Of a DNA stretch of 64,000 nucleotides, positions 1-10,069 are shown piece after piece. Where the stretch lies: NCBI GenBank assembly GCA_033239005.1, contig BSQZ01000107.1, positions 1,510,501 to 1,574,500 of the forward strand, in the 5' to 3' direction. Each line of letters opens with the position of its first letter. Position 1 is the stretch's first letter. The position numbers were made by a program, and so were the translations under genes. The DNA comes from Lamellibrachia satsuma (taxonomy: Eukaryota > Annelida > Polychaeta > Sabellida > Siboglinidae). The notes beneath the pieces were generated by a model. That model worked only from the letters and a program-made list of their open reading frames with translations. It did no database searches and was not told the DNA's origin.

Positions 1-248
1 CAGTTCTGGTATAATTTTAGTTGCTCTCCTCTGTATGCGTTCAATGAGGTCTAACTATTGCTTTATACAGAGGTATAATTAGCTTTTTTCCTTGTATGTT
101 ATGTTTCTCCTAATCAACCCAATAATTTTATTACCATTTGAAGCTGCAATATCACACTGCCCTGAAACTTTCATATCAGCGCTTATTGTAACTCCTAAGT
201 CCTTTTCTTTTAGAGTAATACCCAGAACAGTATTTCCCATTTCATAGT

Positions 249-812
249 TTAATGTCCTGTATGTAGGCATTTACATTTCCCAAAATTGAACAACATCTGC
301 CATTTCTCAGACCATTTCACTAATCTGTCTAGATCGTTTTGTAAATGTTGTTTATCACCATCAGTGTTAACCTTTCTAAACACTTGTGTGTCATCGGCAA
401 ATTTCAGTACGTTACTTGTTATATTGTCGGCCAAGTCATTGATATATATTAAGAATAATAAAGGTCCTAATACTGATCCTTGTGGTACCTCACTCAAAAC
501 TGATTTCCAGTTTGAAACTTCTCCATCTTCTACAACATGCTGTCTTCTGTCAATCAGCCATTGTTCTATCCAGTCAATTATGCCATCCCCGATACCATGG
601 GCTTTTGATGTAAGCAGTAATCTTTGATGTGGCACTTTGTCAAAAGTTTTCTGAAAATCTAAGTATATAATATCTACTGGCGATCCCTCGTCTATCCACA
701 TAGCGATTTCGTTCAAAAAACATAACATATTTGTTAAGCATGACCTCGGAATTTTTAGGAATCCATGTTGAGATGAATTTAATAATTTATGTCTAGCAAG
801 GAAGTCCACCAT
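249..812 (-). pseudogene. CR1-like reverse transcriptase core (copy A)
   Basis: An open stretch of 187 codons covers the RT fingers and palm. Visible motifs are YLDFQKTFDKVPH near residue 50, VPQGSVLGPLLF near residue 109 and the catalytic FADDTQ box near residue 139. The enzyme would copy the element's RNA at a nicked target site (target-primed reverse transcription). The usual SGVPQG reads SEVPQG here. Flanking RT sequence is in other frames: 851-1042 holds the N-terminal RT part and 79-270 the part after the palm (KEKDLGVTISADMK). It is therefore a broken copy even though the active-site aspartates survive. Confidence 0.88.
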
Positions 813-850
813 ATGGTCTTTACCTAACTTTTTAATAATTTATAAATCAC

Positions 851-1330
851 TTACGTTAAACTCACTGGTCTGTAATTCTCTGACTTATTTCTTGAACCCT
901 TTATAAATAATGGTATGATGTTTGCTTCTTTCCATTCAAAAGGAAAAACTCCCTCTTTTAATGACAAGTTCAACACTCTTGCAAGTGGTATACTGATTTG
1001 TTCTACTGTTTTCATTAGTAGTTTTGGAGAAATTATATCCACTCCCGGTTATTTATTATCCTTCATTGCCTTTATTTTCTTTGCTATCATTTCTGGAGTT
1101 AAAATTAACGGTCCTAAATAGTCAGATTTAGCCTCCTGAAATTTAGCATCTGGAACTGGTAATGAACTAATATCCTCTCTGGTAAACACTGAACAGAAGT
1201 AACCATTTAGGTCTTCCGCCATTAAAAACCCCTGTGATATTATATTTCCAGCACTGTCTTCTAGAGGTCCGACCTTGTCTCGTTCGCTTTGTTTATTCCT
1301 GACATATGCATAAAAAACTCTTGCTGTCAT
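851..1330 (-). pseudogene. CR1-like ORF2 linker and RT N-terminus (copy A)
   Basis: Two short open frames read FYAYVRNKQSERDKVGPLED, then EAKSDYLGPLILTPEMIAK, then LLMKTVEQISIPLARVLN and KEANIIPLF. This is the region between endonuclease and RT palm, and the same phrases recur at 48930-49400 and 58880-59210. A stop at 1049 and a frame change near 845 break the frame. Function is lost; the value of the segment is in defining the family. Confidence 0.85.
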
Positions 1331-1559
1331 ATTTTTATGTTACATGCTAGCTTTTGCTCATAGCTTCGTTTAGATTGCCTAATTTCAATCGTAACTGCAT
1401 TAAGTGCCTCTTTGTAATTTGCATAGTCTTCATCCTTTCTAGTATGCATATAAACCCTCCACATAGTTTGCTCGAAGGCTATTATTCTAGTAGCTTCTTT
1501 TGACAAGTGTTTCTTTCTAGACCGTTTTCCTTGTTTTTTTTCAAGGCAACAAATTAATC

Positions 1560-2231
1560 AATGATACTCTCAATATCATATTTTAGAATATTCCAACATT
1601 CAACTGCGGCCTCATTTATCAGCATGTTATTCCAATCTAGCTTTGCTAAGTACGTTCTCATATCTTTATAGTTATCTTTGTGGAAGTTTCTCCTGTACGT
1701 TTTTTATTTTTACTTTCTGATTTTACATTGATGTCAAAATGTATTTGATTGTCACTGTTACCCAATGGTCCATGTATTTTCATATTGTCCACTGATTCAT
1801 GTTGTGATGGACTATATCAAATACATTATCTCCACTGGTTGGTTCTAGCACGTACTAAGTAAAGAAGCTATCCTGAATTAAAAATAGAAATTGTTGGTCT
1901 TCACCCCTTGTACTCTCTAAAGATTTCCATTGTTTATGTTCACGGTAAAAACCTCCCATTATGATACATTCCCCTTTACTAACTTCCTTTATAGCATTTT
2001 GTACTTTTGTGTTATCTTCTTCGTTTATGTCTGGACTTTGGTAAAGTAATCCAGTAGTTAATTTTGAATTTCCTGAAAATATTTTGCAAAAAACAGCTTC
2101 ATCGCAATCTGCTTCCCTTTCTAATTTTATTTCTTAAGCCTGAATATATTCTTTAACATATAAAATAAATCCCCCTCCCCTTCTATGTCTATGTTGGCTC
2201 ATGATTCGGTTATACCAATTATCTCACAATA
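1560..2231 (-). pseudogene. CR1-like apurinic-type endonuclease remnant (copy A)
   Basis: Reverse-strand sequence matches, with frameshifts, the endonuclease of the plus-strand copy at 47965-48600, including the GSDHNQIHF-type end (near 1740-1770) and the region coding for the glycine run before VKES (near 2160-2185). The domain would nick the target DNA. Stops and an internal deletion show it is dead. Confidence 0.75.
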
Positions 2232-3305
2232 ATAACATGAAAATTTCCAGTCTTAGTCACTTGGTACTTTACAATGCTACCATGTAGTGGAGTAACAGGT
2301 TACATAAGAACAAAAATCAAACATTTACGCCAAAGAGGGGCCATAGCCCAACAGCACCCCCTCCAGTACACCATTGATTCGTATCCCAATGGAGGCGGCC
2401 ATTCTAAACACTGGGTACAACTTGCTAACTCGCTGAGCACTTGATATGTAGGAATACAGTTGACAAGTGATTAACTAGGCTGCCACCCATAGCTACAGGT
2501 TCCATGTTGCAAGTGCACAAGGAAGTCCAACATATGTCATCTATGCACAGCCCGCCCTTATCAGATACATGTCAATACACAAGATAATGACAGTTGTTGA
2601 CATCGACTTAGTCAGAATTTTACGATGTTCAGATGCTTTCAGATGATGATACAACTATTTCCTTTCGTATTGAAATGCTTGGATTTCACTGATAGCTCAA
2701 CGAGGTGAATTTGTGTGAAAAAATGCTGCTGATTTCAAACACATTTCTAGGTCAGAGAGCTTCCATTTGCATTATGTAAAAATACTAAAGTGGTTACTGA
2801 TCACCAAAACACACTCTTATAAACTACATGTATGGTAGAACAACTGCGAACATTAAGCATTGTAAAGTTAATGTACGTTATATCAGTGCACTGATTTTGA
2901 ACAATGTTGTTCAGGAAAGAAGAAACACTTTAACAATGTTTACCATGTTAAATCAGGAATATGTTGTACAAATCAACTGCATGTGTATCATTGTTCAGGA
3001 ATGGACAAACATTTAACAATGTTTAACCTGTCTCATATGCTACATACAATTCTAGTGAAATAATGGCTATGATATTAACTAAGACAGTGTTTTAGTTGAC
3101 AAACTTTCAACATATTTACAACTAGAGTGATGTAATTGACCGCCTAATATGTTACGTGTATGATGGAACACCAAGGAATTATTGTGCATGCCTATGGATT
3201 ATGCTATACAAAACAACTGTATGGATATCATTGCAATGAACACAAGGTTAGTTGAAAGGCCAAACGTTTCACAAAGTTAACAATCATTTTATTAATGGCA
3301 CAAAT
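2232..3305. other. No gene recognised; small LINE 3'-tail fragment
   Basis: Non-coding, AT-rich. Positions about 2518-2580 match, on the minus strand, the 3' untranslated tail of the CR1-like family (aaggaag..., then ...agcccgcccttatcag). Positions 2885-3040 contain a loosely repeated phrase around acaatgtt. Short open frames here (for example 2828-3016) have no recognisable similarity and are not called. Confidence 0.5.
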
Positions 3306-4190
3306 AAAGCAGCGTGGTAAACGTGATTGTGTCTTCCGGATACCTATGCTGCGCCAAACTGTCACATTGGCCGTCTCAGCACGGAATTTAGGAGTCACCT
3401 TTGATCATAATTTTAATTTTAGACATCATATTTAGAAAGCATGCTTTTATCACATTCATCACCTTCGTCATATTCGACAGTATATGTCTTTGCTGTCGCC
3501 AAAACTATTGCAACTGCTCGTGTTAGCAACATATTTGACTATTGCAATTAAGTTTATCACAATATTGCTCTCAATGATATCTTGAAACTTCAACGTGTAT
3601 AAAATTGTTTGGCAAGGGTAGTTACCCGGTCTCCTCGTTTCTCTCACTCAGTACCACTTCTTGAATCGTTGCATATTGCATTATTTCTGAAATCTGCACA
3701 ATTACCTATCAAATACTTTCATCCAAGCAAGCAGCACATTTACATTCACTGCTCACTCCTGCAAGACAGCCCAGACAGTTTCGGTCACCTAATTCCAATC
3801 TGCTTTTTGTTCGTAGTGTTAAGGCAAACGTCAGAACAAAAGCTTTTTCAGTTGCTGCACCGAATCTGTGGAACTCACTCCTTGTTAGTTTTAAGCATGT
3901 GGGAAATATAACAACAGTTCGCCGTAAACTAAAAACCCACATGTTTAAACTTGCTTATCCTCCATAGCACATCAGCGTGCCAATCCAACTGTTTACAACT
4001 GGAACTGCTTATCGATTAGGAACTGCTTAACCCCTTTTGTTTTGGTTCACTGCCGAGCTTGGGTTTCCCGAGGATTTTAGCGCAGTAGAAGTATTTTATA
4101 TTGTATTGTATCTTAATATTTTTTTTTATTACTGGATGTTTTTGGAACATTGTAAGAACTTTTAACATTAAAGCCGCTCAGAACAACAAC
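3306..4190 (+). mobile_element. L2/CR1-superfamily LINE, 3' end (old)
   Basis: A degraded RT C-terminal region and 3' tail. Conceptual translation in shifting frames gives SARNLGVTFDHNFNFRHHI, then KACFYHIHHLRHIRQYMS, then LARVVTRSPRFSH and finally FSVAAPNLWNSLL with KLKTHMFKLAYPP before a stop near 3966. That string of motifs is typical of the C-terminal part of L2/CR1-type LINE polymerases. The following 220 bases lead to a tail with the phrase ttaaagccgctcag, resembling the GC-containing end often seen in such elements. At least three frameshifts and a stop within it make it a fossil. It is a different family from the CR1-like copies elsewhere in the window. Confidence 0.75.
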
Positions 4191-5660
4191 GTGGAGAAAA
4201 CTAGATAGAAGCCCACGACTTTTCATAACATTTTAATTAATGTAAATAGTCTTTTTGTCTGTCTGTCTGTCTGTCTTGGGGGTAGGGAATTGTCTAAAAA
4301 GTACTCGTTGAGTCATCACTAGCTAAGTTAATGATTCAGTTGACTTACAGTACATGTAAATCTGGAGTTTATAGGATGTGCAGCCGGTCAACTATTTACA
4401 CTCTTGTCGCCTGTAAAATAGTTTACGGGCTGCATATCCACTGAGTCAATGTCAATGTTACATGTATATATAAATGTGGATGACATTATTCTAATTACTT
4501 TGTAAAAAATAATAATAAATAATAAACTGAACATTTATTTAAGTTAATCGGTTAATTTCACTATTTCACAAGTTAATATAAGTCAATCTCTATGCACGAC
4601 ACTAAAAGCTGCTAAGCCCCAGTGGAACAAACTGTGTTTAGTAACAACCACTGACGTTGTGAAATGATCACGTAGAACACGGAAATGTTGCCCGATGAAA
4701 GAACATATCAGATAAAAAGTGTCCGCCCGTTCCGATAGGATCTGTGTGACAGGCGCGACTGACGCACTGCGTAGGTTTTATAGTGCATTCCATGTAAACA
4801 TTCGCACGTTGCCTGCAGGTGCTAGGCGATGTAGACTAAAGGCGCCTACGACTGACCATTTTGACTATAGCTCTTTCGTTACATACACATCGTTTATTTA
4901 GCTCGTATTATACAGCGAATGTGTTGTAATACATCAAGTAATAACGTTTTGAAATCTGAACATCAGAATAATTAGTTGCAACATTCAGGAAGACACATTA
5001 TAGTGCTATTTATTTGGGAAAAATATAATAAGATTTCTCCCTGTTGGTACTGTCTATTGACACAAATCTGTCGAAATGTTGAGGATAACCGAGTGGTGTC
5101 GGTCTTGCAGGAAGTGGTCTAGCCACTGGATTACCATTTTTGTAGGTAATTTGTGTAATACTGCCTAGCTAAGGTTGATGAAAACCAAGTTTATTAATCG
5201 AATGAAAACAACTATTGGACTACGCCCGGCCGATGGCGCCAAAGTTCAGAATATATTGGGCGACGGGCGATTTGCCGGTAAGCCAAGCACAATCGCCATC
5301 GTAACAAAATAACGAGGGCGAAAATAATTAAATGTAACAACATTGCAATTAAATGTCCCCAAATCTCGAATACTACAAACTACATATTTTGAATACTCAA
5401 ATATGATTTGTGAATTGGTGATAACGAAAGATTGTAACAATGACGCTGTCTTGAATAAAGAAGAATATAATGCTGCGATTTCATATGTAAGCACAATATA
5501 ATGTGGTTACTAAATGTTGTTTCTTATATGGAACTGTATAATTGGTTTAATATGTACATGAATAAAGATTACATTAAAACCCGCAATTACCCTTTTAAAT
5601 TATATTTCGTAGATTCGTGCAGAGGCACATGGAGGCCGATGATGCAGCAACGTATCTCTG
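4191..5660. other. No gene recognised; (TCTG)n and a small foldback
   Basis: A short (GTCT)n microsatellite lies at 4256-4276. Positions about 4365-4445 form an imperfect foldback: tgcagccggtcaactattt is answered by aaatagtttacgggctgca. Positions 4719-4901 are GC-richer and open on the plus strand for 60 codons without recognisable similarity. The rest is AT-rich sequence flanking the Gypsy insertion. Confidence 0.5.
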
Positions 5661-5665
5661 CCCTG
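5661..5665. repeat. Target-site duplication CCCTG, left side of Gypsy
   Basis: CCCTG directly abuts the LTR at 5666 and is repeated exactly at 10065-10069 after the other LTR. A 5-bp duplication is normal for Gypsy integrases. Confidence 0.88.
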
Positions 5666-5816
5666 TGTTATATATTGTTGTATACAAGGACGTTGTCGAT
5701 ATCATGTCTAGACAGTTACGAAGGATGACGGCACGGCCATCTTGTAAATGGAACTACTTTATTGAATCATTACGCATGATAGCGTCATAGTACAAAACAT
5801 AGAGCATCATGCAACA
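5666..5816 (-). repeat. Gypsy 3' LTR
   Basis: A 151-bp direct repeat of 9914-10064, with TG...CA ends. Downstream LTR in the element's own orientation. Very short for an LTR. Confidence 0.92.
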
Positions 5817-5830
5817 CCCCTTTTTTAAAA
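5817..5830 (-). promoter_or_regulatory. Polypurine tract (plus-strand DNA primer)
   Basis: On the element strand the bases TTTTAAAAAAGGGG immediately precede the 3' LTR. A purine run touching the LTR is where RNase H leaves the primer for second-strand synthesis. Confidence 0.85.
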
Positions 5831-5955
5831 ACATAAGAGGAAAACAAAAGAGATTATTACTAATACAAATTAGCACTGATACACATACTCGTGTACAATC
5901 AGCGTGGCCTCGCGATGGGAGCAGAATACGAGTGCACCGATACTTGTGAACTAGT

Positions 5956-7365
5956 TTACAGATCGAGAACTCGTCTTGGTTTGATCTGACGACCATAACG
6001 GGACACTTTCTCATGGCCCGTCGGTGGGGTGGCAATAGGTTTATCGAGAGCTACGATCTGGGTATCGGTTGATGAGATGTCTGGCGGGACATCGCTTGGC
6101 TCGCATAATGCTGTCCAGGACCTGCGGTTACGGCGGACAGTACCACCGCTACTCTTGACCAAGTATGAACGAGGCATTCCAGAAACTGGGCTGATTACGT
6201 TGGCTGGACGCTCAAGATCTTTGATCCAAACCTTTTCTCCTACATACAAAGCTGGTAGCTCCTTGGCACGGTGCCTTCGGTCAAATTGGAGCTTGGTCAG
6301 AGCTCGTGATTCGGTTTCTTTCAACCGGATCTGCGTTGCATCTGGCAACTGGGGTTGTAAAACCTTTGGTAAGGTTGGGACAGTGGATCGCAACTTCCTT
6401 CCCATCAACAGCTCCGCGGGCGATGCTCCGTTCTCCAAAGGTGAAGTTCTGTACGCAAGCAAAGCCATATCAGGGTCGTTCTCTTTCTTGAGGAGCGACT
6501 TCATTGTCTGCACTGCGCGCTCCGCGGCTCCGTTACTTTGTGGATACTTGGGAGAACTCGTAACGTGCTGGAACGCGTATTCGTGTACAAATTTACGAAA
6601 TTCTTCCGACGCATAATGGGGACCATTGTCTGACATCAGCACTTCAAGAATTCCATGAACAGCAAATATCGACTTGGTGTGCAGAACGACATGACGAGTG
6701 TTCAGTTCTTCGAGTAATGCTACTTCTACGTAGCGTGAGTAGTAATCTATGACTAGTAGATACCACCTTCCACGATAGTAAAACAAATCACTACCTAAAT
6801 GTTCCCACGGACGAGAGGGCAACTCGATTGGTTTGAGCGGTTTGGCCACATCATTTACCCTCTTTCTACACGTGTGACAGCTTCGAACCATCTCTGCAAT
6901 TTGCTGGGTCATACCAGGCCACCAAACCAACTGTTTAGCCCGTTCACGACATTTGGTTATTGCGAGATGACCCTGGTGAAGACGTTGTAGAACATCTAAA
7001 CGCTCCGACTGTGGAATCACGATCCCGTCATCATACATCAATATCTCATCAATGATCGAGATATGACCATGATTTTCACAGTATGGTCTGAGAAGCGAAT
7101 CTGCAAACGATATATACGGAGGACATCTTGTACGCACGTACTTTAGAACTTGGCCTAAGACTTCATCGTGGGACTGGAGTTTACGCAACTCGACTAAATA
7201 TTTAGGCGAAGCTTTGAAATCGACTAGTTGTTCCGCTTCCACCTCAGCTACAAAAAGTTTCTCAACTTCCGTAGGCTTGTCACTAGACCTCGACAAAGCA
7301 TCTGCAATCACATTGGCCTTCCCGGAAATGTGTTCCACTTTGTAAGAAAATCTCGTCAGTAGCAT
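5956..7365 (-). CDS. Gypsy integrase with RNase H C-terminus (open part of broken pol)
   Basis: An uninterrupted 469-codon frame. It opens in the last part of RNase H (HISGKANVIADALSR, residues about 13-27). The integrase zinc-binding region follows (HQGHLAITK then SCHTCRKR), then the catalytic core with Asp193 (GSDLFYYRG), Asp246 (MSDNGPHYAS) and Glu282 (NGAAERAV); the D-D-35-E spacing is exact. The C-terminal part has VWIKDLERP and RSYLVKSSGG, the GPY/F-like module usual in K02A2.6-type elements. The enzyme inserts the cDNA into host DNA, and the CCCTG duplication is its footprint. The ATG chosen by open-frame length is internal to pol, so this is not a true start. No chromodomain is seen. 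Confidence 0.9.
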   Translation of the reverse strand: MLLTRFSYKVEHISGKANVIADALSRSSDKPTEVEKLFVAEVEAEQLVDFKASPKYLVELRKLQSHDEVLGQVLKYVRTRCPPYISFADSLLRPYCENHGHISIIDEILMYDDGIVIPQSERLDVLQRLHQGHLAITKCRERAKQLVWWPGMTQQIAEMVRSCHTCRKRVNDVAKPLKPIELPSRPWEHLGSDLFYYRGRWYLLVIDYYSRYVEVALLEELNTRHVVLHTKSIFAVHGILEVLMSDNGPHYASEEFRKFVHEYAFQHVTSSPKYPQSNGAAERAVQTMKSLLKKENDPDMALLAYRTSPLENGASPAELLMGRKLRSTVPTLPKVLQPQLPDATQIRLKETESRALTKLQFDRRHRAKELPALYVGEKVWIKDLERPANVISPVSGMPRSYLVKSSGGTVRRNRRSWTALCEPSDVPPDISSTDTQIVALDKPIATPPTGHEKVSRYGRQIKPRRVLDL

Positions 7366-7501
7366 ACGAAAAATCTCTGTACACGGACTGGTAGCTTATC
7401 CAAGCTGATATCATTAAGCAGTGGGATCAACATTTTGTGATCAGTTTGAATCCGGACGGTGAGACCTATGACATAGTTACGAAACTTCTCGCATGCCCAA
7501 A

Positions 7502-8304
7502 CTATTGCCAACGAGACGCTGCGCATACCAATCTGAGAGTGCCATCACTCTGAACTTGTGACAATGTGGCTCCAATGCCGTGACTACTCGCATCCGACTG
7601 GATTACTGTCTCTTTGGTTGGATCACACACTGCTAGTACTACTGACTTAGACAGCTCTCGTTTGACATCACAAAATGCTTTCTCTTGTGCGACGCCCCAA
7701 TACCACTGGGTATCTTTACACAGTAAGTCCCGCAACGGTTGACTTACCGCACTGAGCTTCTCCGAGAACTTACCCAACTGATTGGCCATCCCCAAGAAAC
7801 TTCTGACATCACTCACACACTCGGGTGTTTTAAAGTCGTTTAGACCCTGAACAGCATCTGGATTAGCACATACACCTGTGCTCGAGATCACATGACCTAG
7901 GAACCTAATCCGATCCACTGCGAATTCGCATTTCGATGCATTGAGCGTCATACCGGCGTCCTTAAGTCGGTTCAAGACGCTTCTAACTCGGTGGTCATGT
8001 TGCTGGAGAGACGCTCCCCAAACATAAATGTCATCCATGTGACATATCACACCCTCTAGCCCTTCCAGGATCTCCGACACAACCTTTTGGAAGATTTCTG
8101 GGCTAGAAGATAGACCGAACGGTAAACAGTTGAACGCATAACGTCCATGCGGCGTGAGAAACGTCGTGAGCAGTTTCGACTGCTCCGAGAGAGGGATTTG
8201 CTAAACCCTGAAATTACGTCTAACTTGGGGAAGTACTTACCCGTACCGAGTTTGGCCAGACTATCATCGACATTTGCCATTGGGTGTACCTGTCGTCGAA
8301 CCAC
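7502..8304 (-). pseudogene. Gypsy reverse transcriptase and RNase H N-terminus
   Basis: Two overlapping open pieces (8056-8304 and 7502-8080) in different frames. The first begins RRQVHPMANVDDSLAKL and continues to FPKLDVISGF, RT palm motif A. The second carries the catalytic box as ICHMDDIYVWG, the usual Gypsy variant of YxDD, then FLGHVISSTGV and the start of RNase H (QSDASSHGIGATL). A frameshift near 8070, a second one between 7365 and 7502 and the insertion at 8326-8589 show it is inactive, although the aspartates of the polymerase box remain. Confidence 0.88.
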
Positions 8305-8637
8305 CTTGTTCCGTTCGGTATAGTTGAAATAGGCATTTTTGTACCTGAGTTTATTGACAGTGCAACAGCACTACTGATAAGTGCATCAGTGCCTGCTGTT
8401 ATTGTTTACCTGGTTGTGCTCAGTCATGCGTACTGCTTAGTGACGTAATGCTTAGTGAAGTGCTGTAGTCTTTGTCTGTTCTTACGTTGCACTTGCCATG
8501 CTGCCTTTCGTGTAGAGCAGTCGTCTGTTCTAATACATTTGTTTCTATTGACATCTCGGTCTACTGTGATGTTTTACTTCTGCGTGAATGTCATTGGGTG
8601 TACCTGTCGTCGAATCACCTTGTTCAGTTCGGTATAG
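8277..8637. repeat. 48-bp direct repeat flanking a foreign insert within RT
   Basis: The segment cattgggtgtacctgtcg and its continuation occurs at about 8278-8325 and again at about 8591-8637 with two mismatches. Between them, 8326-8589 is about 264 bp with no coding similarity to pol. On the element strand the duplicated bases encode DYTELNKVIRRQVHPM-type RT sequence, so the RT gene is split by insert plus duplication. Confidence 0.8.
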
Positions 8638-8707
8638 TCTACACAAATTCGTACCTTCTGACCATTTGTTCTTTTTGGAACAACCACCATGGGGGCACAA
8701 CAGTTGG

Positions 8708-9004
8708 TTAGTCTACAGCGAAAATTACATTTTTGGCAACCATTCGGTCGAGTTCCTCCTTAACCTTATCTACTAAGGGATACGGCACTTTACGAGGGGT
8801 GAATATCGCAAATGGGCACGTATCTGGCTGCAGCTTAAAATTTACCTCATATTCTGCCCTCATCTGGGCTAGCCCTTCAAACAGAGGTTTAAACTCTTCC
8901 ATGAACTCGCGTGTGTGTACACCATTGACATGATAACTGACCAACCCTAACTTGACACAAGCATTTCTACTTAACAATGCATTACTTTGATCAACTACAT
9001 GCAT
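8708..9004 (-). pseudogene. Gypsy pol segment between protease and RT
   Basis: A 98-codon open piece reading LLSRNACVKLGLVS and ending FTPRKVPYPLVDKVKEELDR, the connector and first RT motif of Gypsy polymerases (the PRxVPxxL...VKxEL phrase). It lies between the protease at 9041-9283 and the RT core, in the expected order. It is cut from both neighbours by frame changes. Confidence 0.82.
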
Positions 9005-9040
9005 TCACGATGCTCACATGACCCTACTTTGAGAACACTC

Positions 9041-9283
9041 TCAAACTGTCCTATTACAGGTATGTGTGTGTCCCCTGATCCTATCAGTCTCTTTGTAGTA
9101 GGTACCAGCGTAACTCCTACACAACCTACTTGGCACCACAGAGACATCCGCTCCAGTGTCAAGTTTAAACATGATGGGTTGTCGCATCCCTTGCACTTGA
9201 ACTAGTTTAGTCCAACTGTTCCTGTTACCATTGATCTCACCCAACAATGAATCGTTGTCTTCATCTACATTGCTGACATTCAC
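9041..9283 (-). pseudogene. Gypsy aspartic protease (retropepsin)
   Basis: An 80-codon piece with QPIMFKLDTGADVSVVPSRL; DTGA is the retropepsin active site and it is intact. The protease would cut the Gag-Pol polyprotein. The frame leaves the family pattern after about residue 65 (frameshift), so the second half including the usual ILG motif is displaced. Confidence 0.85.
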
Positions 9284-9289
9284 ATTCGC

Positions 9290-9720
9290 CTTCGACTGAT
9301 GATTTCTAGTACGATATTAGACCTGCAACACACTGCATTGTGTCAAATGTGTCCACAAGATCTATACGTCCTCTCCATGGCAGGACATTGTCCTTGTGTA
9401 TGTTTTACTCGGCCACACCGTGTACCCCCCTTTGCAGACTGCGTGCGAGACTGGGCGGTCGCTCTCACATGGCGACCGCAGGTCCTCACGGCATCCACCC
9501 AAATCCTTTCTTAACGCTTGCATACACCCCAATTTGAGCTGCTTCGAGACCCAAACTTGAGAAGATACTTTCACTTCTCGGTATCTTGGTCTTTGTCCAG
9601 CGTAGAAATTATTTTAAACTTCGTCCATCTGCTAATCCACTCCGGCCAGTTTTCTAGATTGAAACCGAACTCCTTCGGTGGATTAAACTTTGTCTCCATT
9701 TCCAAATTCTTGGATTAATC
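9290..9720 (-). pseudogene. Gypsy gag remnant
   Basis: Frame-shifted sequence. Near 9600-9710 the minus strand reads FNPPKEFGFNLENWPEW and SRWTKFKII, a phrase typical of gag start regions of K02A2.6-like elements. Near 9310-9450 cysteine- and histidine-rich fragments look like a worn zinc knuckle. Only about 600 bp separate the protease from the 5' LTR region, so gag is also internally shortened. Confidence 0.65.
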
Positions 9721-9888
9721 CTTTCGTAACAGATGCACATCTGGTGTCTAAAACCACCAGCTATACTACTTTTCGGCTGGGCGGTGTCAAGGTCATACCG
9801 CTACTTTACAACTTCGCGGCTGCCTATTGCTGTCATACCGCTATTTATGAGTTCCAACATATTACGCCATTCGCTTGTCTGTGTTGTC

Positions 9889-9913
9889 ATTCGAATCCAC
9901 GTATCGGCCACCA
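9889..9913 (-). promoter_or_regulatory. Candidate primer binding site
   Basis: Directly inside the 5' LTR the element strand reads TGGTGGCCGATACGTGG followed by ATTCGAA. TGG pairs with the CCA of a tRNA 3' end, and the plus strand ahead of it (ttcgaatcc, 8-9 bases further) looks like a tRNA T-loop and T-stem. Spacing is one base longer than a perfect tRNA 3' half, so the donor tRNA is not assigned. Confidence 0.5.
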
Positions 9914-10064
9914 TGTTATATCTTGTTGTATGCGAGGACGTTGTCGATATCATGTCTAGACAATTACGAAGGCTGACGACATGGTCATCGTGTAAACGGA
10001 ACTATTTTATGAAATCATTACGCCTGATAGCGTCATAGTACAAAACATAGAGCATCATACAACA
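9914..10064 (-). repeat. Gypsy 5' LTR
   Basis: A 151-bp copy of the LTR at 5666-5816, about 90% identical by hand count. It would carry the promoter of the element and read leftwards. Confidence 0.92.
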
Positions 10065-10069
10065 CCCTG
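10065..10069. repeat. Target-site duplication CCCTG, right side of Gypsy
   Basis: Exact partner of 5661-5665. Confidence 0.88.

Larger units (their letters stand above)
1..2231 (-). mobile_element. CR1-like LINE, copy A (decayed, runs off window)
   Basis: Non-LTR retrotransposon read on the minus strand. From right to left it holds an endonuclease remnant, a linker and a reverse transcriptase (RT), and it leaves the window inside the RT C-terminal region. The order and wording match the copies at 25150-26490 and 47357-50735. Homology to those copies stops near 2231, inside the first part of the endonuclease, so ORF1 and the 5' end are missing. A short internal deletion removes part of the endonuclease near 2190, and another near position 48 joins two distant RT C-terminal segments. 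Many frameshifts make it non-functional. The RT and 3' sequence resemble the CR1 branch of LINEs; clade assignment needs a phylogeny. Confidence 0.9.
5666..10064 (-). mobile_element. Complete Gypsy (Ty3) LTR retrotransposon, K02A2.6-like, defective
   Basis: A 4,399-bp element on the minus strand bounded by 151-bp direct repeats starting TGTT and ending AACA, flanked by a perfect 5-bp duplication CCCTG. In transcription order it contains the 5' LTR (9914-10064), a candidate primer binding site, a gag remnant with cysteine-rich end, an aspartic protease, RT, RNase H, integrase, a polypurine tract and the 3' LTR (5666-5816). The PR-RT-RH-IN order defines Gypsy/Ty3. No env-like frame is visible. 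The two LTRs differ at about 15 of 151 positions (my hand count, about 90% identity), so insertion is not recent. Gag and RT are interrupted; the integrase frame is not. Confidence 0.93.

Noticed and set aside
6029..6616. 195-codon plus-strand frame
   Set aside because: Antisense of the Gypsy integrase, which has a full catalytic triad on the other strand.
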